A program made the position numbers and the translations under genes. A DNA stretch of 6,710 bases from Nitrospiraceae bacterium (GTDB lineage: Bacteria > Nitrospirota > Nitrospiria > Nitrospirales > Nitrospiraceae), in NCBI GenBank assembly GCA_014534095.1, contig JACVSD010000096.1:1-6710 (forward strand). The letters run 5' to 3'. Shown here in pieces: positions 1 through 6,594 of this stretch (its first letter is position 1; each line of letters opens with the position of its first letter). The notes below the pieces were generated by a model. It was not told where the DNA came from. It did no database searches and saw only the letters and a list, made by a program, of their open reading frames with translations.

Positions 1-2
1 AT

Positions 3-464
3 GGTCGAGTCGTGTCCAACTTCGTTGTGCAAGCCCTGCAAGGCAAGCCGTTAAGCGTGTTTGGCGATGGTTCTCAGACGCGGAGCTTCTGTTATGTAGA
101 TGATCTCGTTCGCGGAATCATTGCCCTGCTCATGGTGTCGTCCGATACGACAGTGGCACAACGAACCGATCGGACTTCATTTTTGACAAAGCAAAATGGC
201 AGTTTGGAAACCATGCATCAACCTGTCAACATAGGGAACCCAAGGGAGTTGACCGTCTTGACCATTGCCAATATGGTCATCAAGCTCACGGATTCCTCTA
301 GTAAGATTAGCTTCCACCCATTGCCTGCTGATGATCCCAAAGTGAGACGGCCGGACATCACTCGCGCACGGACGTTGCTCGGGTGGGAGCCCCTCGTCGA
401 TCTCGAAGACGCCTTACTGAAGACGATCCGGTACTTCCAAAAGGCCTTAGGCGGCCGTCAATAG
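3..464 (+). CDS. UDP-glucuronate decarboxylase / NAD-dependent nucleotide-sugar epimerase, 3' part
   Basis: This is the C-terminal part of an extended short-chain dehydrogenase acting on nucleotide sugars; the reading frame is open to the left edge, so the N-terminal NAD-binding half is missing. The segment GRVVSNF followed by VYGDG-like SVFGDG, then SQTRSFCYVDDLVRGI and PVNIGNP, and the late motif RRPDITRA..LLGWEP are the hallmarks of the UXS (UDP-glucuronate decarboxylase) branch, which makes UDP-xylose for polysaccharides. Other sugar epimerases or dehydratases of the same family share much of this, so the exact substrate is inferred. Between VRGIIALL and PVNIGNP there are about 23 more residues than usual (roughly bases 147-215), rich in T, S, Q and N. 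The GTG at 12 is inside the conserved core and is not a real start. The gene ends 24 bases before the proA promoter, with no clear terminator. Confidence 0.85.
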   Translation, partial: GRVVSNFVVQALQGKPLSVFGDGSQTRSFCYVDDLVRGIIALLMVSSDTTVAQRTDRTSFLTKQNGSLETMHQPVNIGNPRELTVLTIANMVIKLTDSSSKISFHPLPADDPKVRRPDITRARTLLGWEPLVDLEDALLKTIRYFQKALGGRQ

Positions 465-487
465 CGGTAATCAGCTGCGTCCTTGCC

Positions 488-517
488 TTGACCCCTTCGC
501 GAGGGGCGCGGTATGCT
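488..517 (+). promoter_or_regulatory. Sigma70-type promoter of proA
   Basis: TTGACC at 488-493 and TATGCT at 512-517 are separated by 18 bases, a good match to the housekeeping promoter consensus. Transcription should begin near 522-526, leaving a leader of about 25 bases before the TTG start codons. The -10 box covers the ATG at 513, so that ATG would lie upstream of the transcript. An inverted repeat (CCCCT at 492-496, AGGGG at 502-506) occupies the spacer and could be an operator or chance. Confidence 0.6.
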
Positions 518-548
518 TTGCGCCTATTCATCCATAGCGGAGGCAGAA

Positions 549-1886
549 TTGTTGTCAGAAGACGAGCATGTCGCAGAAACCGCGCTCGAGAAAATCGAAG
601 AGGGCGCCGTTGCACCGGAGCCCGAGCCAAAGCCCAATCCTGAATATGTGCTGGAATTGGTGTCTCAGGCCAAGGCAGCCTCGGCGAAGCTAGCCAATGT
701 GTCGACCGCCGTAAAGAATCATGCGCTCGTGACTATGGCTGAAGCGTTGGAATCCAAGGTGGAAGAACTGCTCGCGGCTAATGACAAAGATCTCGAAGCC
801 TTTGGAACTGATCCCAGCACGGCTGCGATGGCCGACCGATTGCGGCTCAATGAACAACGGATCGCCGAGATGGCCTCCGGGATACGGGAGGTCGCCAAGT
901 TACCCGATCCCCTCGGTGACGTGCCGGCGATGTGGACGAGGCCCAACGGGATGCAGGTTGGGCGAGTGCGTGTACCGATCGGAGTGATCGGCATCATTTA
1001 TGAGGCCCGCCCCAACGTCACCGCCGATTCCGCCGCCCTCTGCGTGAAGTCTGGAAACGCCTGCGTGTTGCGAGGCGGGAGTGAAGCGATCCATTCCAAT
1101 ACCGCAATTGGCGGGATTTTGTCTGAGGCGGCGGAAAAAGCAGGGTTGCCTGTGGGTGCCATCACGTTCATTGCGCGGCCGGACCGGGAGTTGGTGCCGC
1201 TCTTGCTTAAGCAGGACCGGTTCATCGACTTAATCATCCCTCGGGGCGGCGCATCGCTGATGAAGACGATTGCCGAGCACTCCACCATTCCGGTGGTGAA
1301 GCACGATGCGGGTGTATGCCATATTTATGTAGACGCCACCGCCGATTCCGCTATGGCGGAAGCCATTTGTGTGAATGCCAAGGCCCAGCGGCCCTCGACC
1401 TGCAATGCCATGGAGACCCTGCTCATTCATCAGTCCATCGCGCGCACGCTTCTGCCCAAACTTGGGGCCGCTCTCAAGGCCGCGAACGTCGAGATCCGAG
1501 GCTGCCCCAAGACCTGTCAGTTAGTGCCGGATGCCAAGCCGGCGGGCGAAGAGGATTACGGCAAGGAGTTTTTGGATCTCACACTGGCCGTGAAGGTTGT
1601 CAGGCATTTTGATGAGGCCGTGGCGCACATCGCGCAGTACGGATCACGCCACACCGAAGCCATCGTCACGTCCGACTATGGTCGGTCCATGCGATTTCTC
1701 AAGGAAGTGGATGCCAGTGCCGTCCTCGTCAATGCCTCAACTCGTCTCAATGACGGATATCAGTTTGGTCTTGGCGCAGAAATCGGCATCAGCACTTCTC
1801 GCATCCATGCCCGAGGTCCGATGGGACTCCAGGAACTCACGTGCTCGAAATTTATTGTGCTGGGAAGCGGCCAAATCCGCGAGTAA
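549..1886 (+). CDS. proA: Gamma-glutamyl phosphate reductase (glutamate-5-semialdehyde dehydrogenase)
   Basis: ProA reduces gamma-glutamyl phosphate with NADPH to glutamate-5-semialdehyde, the second step of proline synthesis in the cytoplasm. The protein carries the family signatures in order: the QAKAAS..L helix near the N-terminus, VRVPIGVIGIIYEARPNVT at about residues 140-158, RGGSEA, LIIPRGG, GVCHIYVD at about 255-262, the catalytic cysteine in AQRPSTCNAMET (about Cys285), and the terminal LGAEIGISTSRIHARGP. The frame has an ATG at 513, but it sits inside a promoter -10 box. GGAGG at 539-543 is placed 5 bases before TTG 549 and 8 before TTG 552, so one of these is preferred (445 or 444 residues; 457 from the ATG). 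Even so, there is an acidic, proline-rich extension of about 30 residues (GAVAPEPEPKPNP) before the usual family start. The stop TAA directly abuts the next ATG, suggesting translational coupling. Confidence 0.95.
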   Translation: MLSEDEHVAETALEKIEEGAVAPEPEPKPNPEYVLELVSQAKAASAKLANVSTAVKNHALVTMAEALESKVEELLAANDKDLEAFGTDPSTAAMADRLRLNEQRIAEMASGIREVAKLPDPLGDVPAMWTRPNGMQVGRVRVPIGVIGIIYEARPNVTADSAALCVKSGNACVLRGGSEAIHSNTAIGGILSEAAEKAGLPVGAITFIARPDRELVPLLLKQDRFIDLIIPRGGASLMKTIAEHSTIPVVKHDAGVCHIYVDATADSAMAEAICVNAKAQRPSTCNAMETLLIHQSIARTLLPKLGAALKAANVEIRGCPKTCQLVPDAKPAGEEDYGKEFLDLTLAVKVVRHFDEAVAHIAQYGSRHTEAIVTSDYGRSMRFLKEVDASAVLVNASTRLNDGYQFGLGAEIGISTSRIHARGPMGLQELTCSKFIVLGSGQIRE

Positions 1887-3671
1887 ATGTCCTCCTCCTC
1901 CGATTTAATCACGGTCGCCCTACAAACTCCCGGTCACCTCTGGTTCCCCTCTACTCGAGCCCTAGCGTCGGATTTTGAGTCGGCTGGGGGGCGCGTTGAA
2001 CGCCGGTCGACAGGTCATCTGGTGTTTTATCGGCCGGACGGTCGCCGGTTTCTTGCCACCGATCCACATGGGCATCCGTTACACGAGTGCGAATGGGGAG
2101 AGGCGGTCGAGGCGCCATTGACGCGGGCTCGCCTCCGGCTGGATTGGGGGACGTGGGTGGGTCTTAAGCCTGGAGGGTTGGTCCATGAGACGACCTTAAA
2201 CCTTGCGTCCAAGCCGGGATGGCAACGAATTACGCGCGACGACCTTCGCGCGATGGCTGCCCAGGCCTTGCGGGTGTCTGTTGAAGAGGTGCGGTGGTTT
2301 TATCGGGATGAGGATCTCCATATTGATGCCAACGGGCGCGCCACCATCCGCCAGAGAAAAGATGCGTTCTATGTGCTTGACGGAGGAGGGTTCGACGGGG
2401 CTCGCTTCATGTCCTGCATGGGCGCCATGCGTTGGGAAGACGTCGATTTCTTGCCCGTCGTGGAACTGTTCAAGTCCCTGCTGCCTGGTACCGGCTCAGC
2501 CGCCTTTGAGCTGATTCGCGGACTCTATGATGACCAGAGCCGCGCCCGATCCGCTCCACGCCCGTTGCACTATCGCGGAATCCCGGCCTATCCCTCGGAG
2601 GCCGCCTTCCGGCTCTTTAGCAACTTCTTTACCCCGCAGACAGAGTTCGGTGAGAGTCCTCTAAATCTCTTCATGGACCCTGCAAGAGCACATCGCGTGA
2701 CGTGGTTGCCGGCCGCTGACCCTCCGGTACGGTATTTCGATCCCCTGCAAGGCCTCTGTATCACCGCGCAGCGTGGCCTGGCGCAAAAGGCCACGCTCGC
2801 ACAAGACGCCGCCGGCGTGCCCTATGTCAATGTGACCGACCGTCGGATTGTGCCGCTGGATCGAGGTCTTTATAGGAGCGGCAATGCTCTGGTGTTGGCG
2901 GACCGTGAGCAACAGACAATCGTCACGCTTCCTGACTCATCTGTGTCTGCCCCTGCTGCTCCCGCACATCGCGTCCTGAGTCCGCGGGATTGGCGTGCGG
3001 TTTTCGTGAAGGGGCTGCCTCCGGTTCCGCCGGACGAGGCCTTTGGCGCCGTGCTGTTTTACCCGGAAGATGAGCGCGAGATTGACGAACTTGCCGCACA
3101 ACCCTTTGTAGCGGACTACCTTCAAGACTTGAGCGAGCAAGATCGCGAGATCGGATCGATCGTCAACCGCGCCGAACGGGTCTTCATTGATAACGGCGAT
3201 GCCGTCATTTCAACCTGTATTCCCTTCGATCGTCCCAGAGATTATACGGCGTCCATCCGTTATGTCGCCTATGCGCAACGTCAGGCCCAGCAGCTCTGGA
3301 CTCAATGTGCGGAACTGCAACGGTGGGACTGGCTTCAGCGCATTCGTTTTGTCTCCGTCGGGGCGACGGCTAGCGCTCGGGACACGGAACCGCCCTACGA
3401 CCTCGTTTATCACTGGGTCGCGTATGATGCCTTTACTTCCCCACCGGGCTTGTCCCTGCTGACCGGACGATGGAGCGAGCTGCTGCGCCCTGGCGGGAAT
3501 GCATTCATCGTAGGGCCGGTGGGGCTTCGTGCATCCCTCTCAACCCACCCGTTTCATATCTCCTGGGAAGAATCGGTGGAGGCACTGCCGACCTTTCGTA
3601 TGCACCGGACGATTCTGCCGAAGGCACGGCTGAAAGCCGGGTTGACATTGTTTCATGTGAGGCGAGCATGA
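1887..3671 (+). CDS. Uncharacterised 594-residue protein with a degenerate methyltransferase-like C-terminus
   Basis: I do not recognise this protein as a named family. It appears soluble: no signal peptide and no membrane helix are seen. Residues 1-110 look beta-rich (STGHLVFYRPDGRRFLATDP). Residues 110-215 contain an alternating helical region with WEDVDFLPVVELFKSLLPG, and an Ala/Pro linker at 354-362 separates a C-terminal half. From about 435 the order of elements resembles a class I methyltransferase: strand DAVISTCI, IRYVAYAQ plus helix, IRFVSVGA, YDLVYHWVAYDAF at 504-516, and LLRPGGNAFIVGP at 532-544, the typical post-motif strand. The glycine-rich SAM loop (GxGxG) expected near 440-450 is absent, so an active enzyme is doubtful. 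The start ATG abuts the proA stop (TAAATG) without a strong Shine-Dalgarno, implying coupling to proA. The stop TGA overlaps a downstream ATG (ATGA at 3668-3671). Confidence 0.75.
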   Translation: MSSSSDLITVALQTPGHLWFPSTRALASDFESAGGRVERRSTGHLVFYRPDGRRFLATDPHGHPLHECEWGEAVEAPLTRARLRLDWGTWVGLKPGGLVHETTLNLASKPGWQRITRDDLRAMAAQALRVSVEEVRWFYRDEDLHIDANGRATIRQRKDAFYVLDGGGFDGARFMSCMGAMRWEDVDFLPVVELFKSLLPGTGSAAFELIRGLYDDQSRARSAPRPLHYRGIPAYPSEAAFRLFSNFFTPQTEFGESPLNLFMDPARAHRVTWLPAADPPVRYFDPLQGLCITAQRGLAQKATLAQDAAGVPYVNVTDRRIVPLDRGLYRSGNALVLADREQQTIVTLPDSSVSAPAAPAHRVLSPRDWRAVFVKGLPPVPPDEAFGAVLFYPEDEREIDELAAQPFVADYLQDLSEQDREIGSIVNRAERVFIDNGDAVISTCIPFDRPRDYTASIRYVAYAQRQAQQLWTQCAELQRWDWLQRIRFVSVGATASARDTEPPYDLVYHWVAYDAFTSPPGLSLLTGRWSELLRPGGNAFIVGPVGLRASLSTHPFHISWEESVEALPTFRMHRTILPKARLKAGLTLFHVRRA

Positions 3672-3715
3672 TCCGGTTGCACGTCACGCTGGAGTTCTAT
3701 AAGGTCCGCCCATGA
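3668..3715 (+). CDS. Possible 15-codon bridging ORF
   Basis: A tiny frame, MIRLHVTLEFYKVRP, fits exactly between two larger genes. Its ATG overlaps the stop of the 594-residue gene as ATGA (3668-3671) and its TGA overlaps the start of the 229-residue gene as ATGA (3712-3715). Such double overlap would let ribosomes hand over from one gene to the next by termination-reinitiation. The peptide itself may have no function. The arrangement may also be chance, because the downstream gene has its own weak AAGG at 3701-3704. Confidence 0.3.
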   Translation: MIRLHVTLEFYKVRP

Positions 3716-4401
3716 GCGAGCCACAGGCAGACAGTCCACCCGGGGAACACAGTGATAAGGTCCTCATCTATTGGGAGCGTGAGTACACGACGGCGCTGGC
3801 GCCCGAACGGGTGAAGCTCGATTTTCATCCGCATCGGCCACTGTTGTCAGGGATGACGCTGGATGAACAGCGGAACCTGGCGGTCAGCGGTTACAAAGTC
3901 ATGCCCGACGATTGCGGCCCGGTTCGCATGGTGGGCCAGTATGGTTGGCTGATCCGTTCCCCCGCCGAGTGCAAGATTCGGCGGACGGCGGACGGTGTGA
4001 AATGGCAAGCGCCACCGATCCTTCCCGAGGAGCGTCTCCTCGGGTATAAGTCCTTTTCCGGCACCTACGTCGATCTCATCCTGAACAGCGGGTATCCAAA
4101 GTTATGTTGCGGCATTCGATTCTATTACCCGAAACATGTCGGGCTTATGATGAAAGACATTCCGAATCGCTTCTACCACTATCCGGATCGCACGTTTCAC
4201 GTCTGGGAAGGCATCAAAACGCAGGAGTACAAGCGCACGCCCAATATGTATGAGTGGCTTCAGGACTATGACGCCTTTACGGCCAACTTCCTGCTGCAGC
4301 TTGAAAAGCCGACGACCATCAAACGCGGCGATCCGATTGGGCTGGTGCTGCCTGTGCTGCTGCCAAAGCAGTTCGCCTTGGAAGAGCTCAAGCGGCCATA
4401 G
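3712..4401 (+). CDS. Hypothetical protein, DUF6065-like
   Basis: This 229-residue protein has no signal peptide or membrane segment and no catalytic motif that I can name. Its layout resembles the uncharacterised DUF6065 family: a GWLIRSPAECKIRR segment (78-91) like the family's HGW..P region, a G-x-x-x-F-x-x-P-x-x-x-x-L stretch at 134-146 (GIRFYYPKHVGLM), PNRFYHYPDR, a VWEGIKT segment (164-170), and the closing FTANFLLQLEKPTTIKRGDP with LVLPV at 189-215, like the family's FTMNW ... F..GEPF..IFPV ending. This is recalled resemblance, not a search result. The ATG at 3712 is 40 bases after the previous stop, with AAGG seven bases upstream, and probably shares that gene's transcript. Function unknown. 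Confidence 0.7.
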   Translation: MSEPQADSPPGEHSDKVLIYWEREYTTALAPERVKLDFHPHRPLLSGMTLDEQRNLAVSGYKVMPDDCGPVRMVGQYGWLIRSPAECKIRRTADGVKWQAPPILPEERLLGYKSFSGTYVDLILNSGYPKLCCGIRFYYPKHVGLMMKDIPNRFYHYPDRTFHVWEGIKTQEYKRTPNMYEWLQDYDAFTANFLLQLEKPTTIKRGDPIGLVLPVLLPKQFALEELKRP

Positions 4402-4456
4402 CCACCAACCTTCCCGTCGGCGCTCCATTCAAGTCTCGCCTGCCACTTGCCGATAC

Positions 4457-4472
4457 GGATCGTGAGCGATCC
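4457..4472 (+). promoter_or_regulatory. Inverted repeat upstream of the response regulator gene
   Basis: GGATCG at 4457-4462 and CGATCC at 4467-4472 form a perfect 6-bp inverted repeat around TGAG, in the 91-base gap between the two genes and 20 bases before the start codon. No T run follows, so it is not an ordinary terminator. It could be an operator or an RNA hairpin near the ribosome binding site. I found no convincing promoter in this gap. Confidence 0.25.
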
Positions 4473-4492
4473 TACCGTGTAGCGGAGGGCCA

Positions 4493-5734
4493 ATGCGTAA
4501 AGTGTTAGTCGTCGATGACGCACCCGCAGTGCTCAGCATGCTCAAGCGCACGCTGACTCCCATGCAGGCCGAGTGGGAGATGGCCTTTTTAGGAAGCGCA
4601 ACAGAGGCCCTCGCGGCCCTCGGACAAACGCGGTACGATGTCCTGGCTACGGATATGGTGATGCCCGGAATGGACGGACTGCAGTTGCTTGAGGAAGCGA
4701 AGACCCGTTATCCCTCGATGGTGCGCATCGCGTTTTCCGGGGAGACTGCAAAAGGCTATGGTCTTCGGTCCGCCGGGTTGGCGCACCAATTTCTTGAAAA
4801 ACCGATCGACGGCCGCCAGTTGCAATCGATTATGACGCGGGCGTGCGCACTGCGTGCATCGCTCGCTGACGAGCAACTGCGTCACCTAGTCGTGAACTTA
4901 CGGAACTTGCCCAGCCTCCCGGCCATCTATCAGGATCTGTTAGAGGAGATCCACTCCCGCGACGCGTCTCTCAAGAAGATCGCCAAGATCATCTCAGGTG
5001 ACCTCGCCATGGTGTCCAAAATCTTGCAGTTGGTCAATTCGGCATTCTTCGGGCTACGTGCCACAGTCGCCAACCCGGAACAGGCGGTGGCCCTGTTGGG
5101 GAGTGAGACGATTAAGTCGCTGGTTCTGTCCATGCAGGTGTTCTCTCAGTTCGAAGGCACGGCGCTCCCCGGCTTTTCGCTGGATGCGCTCTGGCAGCAT
5201 GGCATCGCCACGAGCACTTCGGCCAGGCGGATCGCGAAGGAAGAAGGTGTCCCACAGAGCGTGGTCGACGATTCGTTTACGGCCGGTCTTCTCCATGACA
5301 TCGGCCTCCTGCTTTTAGTCACCAACAAGCCCGAGGAGTACAAGAAAGTGCTGGCGCTTCGGCGAGAGAAACACTTGCCGGAATGGCAGGCCGAGCAGGA
5401 AATCTTCGGAACGACCCATGCCGAGGTGGGGGCGCATCTGCTGAGTCTCTGGGGAGTCGGTGAGACCATCGTGGAAGCCGTGGCATTCCATCATCGGCCG
5501 AATGCCTGTACGGCAACGGAATGTACCCCGCTCGTGGCCGTTCACGTGGCCAATTCCTGGCATGAACAGTCGCAGGTTACAGAAGAGGAAAAAACTCCAC
5601 TCCAGCCGGACCGTGAGTTTCTTTCCAGAGCGGGATTGCTGGCCCACCTGCCTCGTGGAGCGAGACCTGCCAAGTCGGCTGACCACTCGTGCTGCCAGTC
5701 GCCCTGCCTTGACAGCGTCATAGTCACCAATTAA
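4493..5734 (+). CDS. Response regulator with CheY-like receiver and HDOD output domain
   Basis: The N-terminal receiver (about 1-120) has the acidic pair Asp8-Asp9, phospho-acceptor Asp54 in LATDMVMPGMDG, Ser82 in IAFSGE and Lys103 in LEKPID, so it should be phosphorylatable. After a short helix, an HDOD domain starts near LRNLPSLPAIYQDLL (136-150), continues with ISGDLAMVSKILQLVNSAFFG and AVALLGSETIKSLVLS, and includes FTAGLLHDIGLLLLV (His268-Asp269), TTHAEVGAHLL and AFHHRP, ending near 350. HDOD proteins are HD-superfamily signalling modules generally without proven hydrolase activity. Here several histidines and the HD pair remain. No partner histidine kinase is in the window. GGAGG at 4484-4488 lies four bases before the ATG. 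The C-terminal tail (about 390-413) is unusual, with Cys400, Cys401 and Cys405, and its DNA overlaps the pyr promoter. The TAA stop lies inside the promoter's -10 box. Confidence 0.92.
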   Translation: MRKVLVVDDAPAVLSMLKRTLTPMQAEWEMAFLGSATEALAALGQTRYDVLATDMVMPGMDGLQLLEEAKTRYPSMVRIAFSGETAKGYGLRSAGLAHQFLEKPIDGRQLQSIMTRACALRASLADEQLRHLVVNLRNLPSLPAIYQDLLEEIHSRDASLKKIAKIISGDLAMVSKILQLVNSAFFGLRATVANPEQAVALLGSETIKSLVLSMQVFSQFEGTALPGFSLDALWQHGIATSTSARRIAKEEGVPQSVVDDSFTAGLLHDIGLLLLVTNKPEEYKKVLALRREKHLPEWQAEQEIFGTTHAEVGAHLLSLWGVGETIVEAVAFHHRPNACTATECTPLVAVHVANSWHEQSQVTEEEKTPLQPDREFLSRAGLLAHLPRGARPAKSADHSCCQSPCLDSVIVTN

Positions 5735-5737
5735 GAT
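5709..5737 (+). promoter_or_regulatory. Sigma70 promoter of the pyrR-pyrB operon
   Basis: TTGACA at 5709-5714 is a perfect -35 hexamer. TAAGAT at 5732-5737 is a close -10 match after an ideal 17-base spacer. The predicted start is G5744, about seven bases downstream, which places the transcript's 5' end directly at the base of the PyrR-binding hairpin. The promoter lies within the last codons of the preceding HDOD gene, and its -10 box includes that gene's TAA stop. Confidence 0.75.
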
Positions 5738-5744
5738 GTGGCTG

Positions 5745-6466
<722 letters not shown>

Positions 6467-6468
6467 CA

Positions 6469-6579
6469 ATGTCCGTCAGTGTCGTTCTCCGTTTCCGCCT
6501 CCCTGCGATGTACTCCGCGGAAGGGTCTGTCTTGGTCGCTCAGGGTAGGCGGGTGAAAAAGACACGCTTCGACAGGTGA
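6469..6579 (+). CDS. Possible 36-residue small ORF between pyrR and pyrB
   Basis: A short frame begins two bases after the pyrR stop, with GGGAGG at 6457-6462 six bases ahead of its ATG, an excellent ribosome binding site that overlaps the end of pyrR. It starts MSVSVVLRFRLPAMY and ends VKKTRFDR, with eight basic and two acidic residues, and stops 15 bases before the pyrB ATG. I recognise no family. It may be a real small protein, a coupling ORF that carries ribosomes to pyrB, or a chance frame; it also contains a long hairpin (6495-6552). Confidence 0.35.
   Translation: MSVSVVLRFRLPAMYSAEGSVLVAQGRRVKKTRFDR
6495..6552 (+). repeat. Long imperfect hairpin in the pyrR-pyrB gap
   Basis: CCGCCTCCCT (6495-6504) pairs with AGGG-T-AGGCGG (6542-6552) as ten pairs with one bulged T. 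GCGA (6505-6508) and TCGC (6536-6539) extend it inward. The next bases are GTGAAAAAG, not a T run, so it is not an ordinary intrinsic terminator. It could be an RNA stability or processing element between the two genes. Confidence 0.4.
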
Positions 6580-6594
6580 CGAACGGAGGATGCG

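Noticed and set aside
183..211. TTGACA at 183-188 as a promoter inside the epimerase gene
   Set aside because: No acceptable -10 box is found 16-18 bases downstream.
492..506. CCCCT...AGGGG as a terminator for the epimerase gene
   Set aside because: The stem is only five pairs, no T run follows, and it sits within the proA promoter spacer.
358..643. Open frames on both strands overlapping the epimerase end and the proA start
   Set aside because: They are Arg-rich shadow frames with no family resemblance, and the genes they overlap are clearly coding.
5660..5734. A frameshift near the end of the HDOD gene explaining its unusual tail
   Set aside because: The conserved domain is complete before the tail, and I saw no better continuation in the other frames; promoter overlap is a simpler explanation.
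6467..6594. A second PyrR-binding site before pyrB, as found between pyr genes in Bacillus
   Set aside because: I searched the gap for UCCNGNGAGG or a CNGNGA hexaloop on a stem and found none; the hairpin there has no T run.
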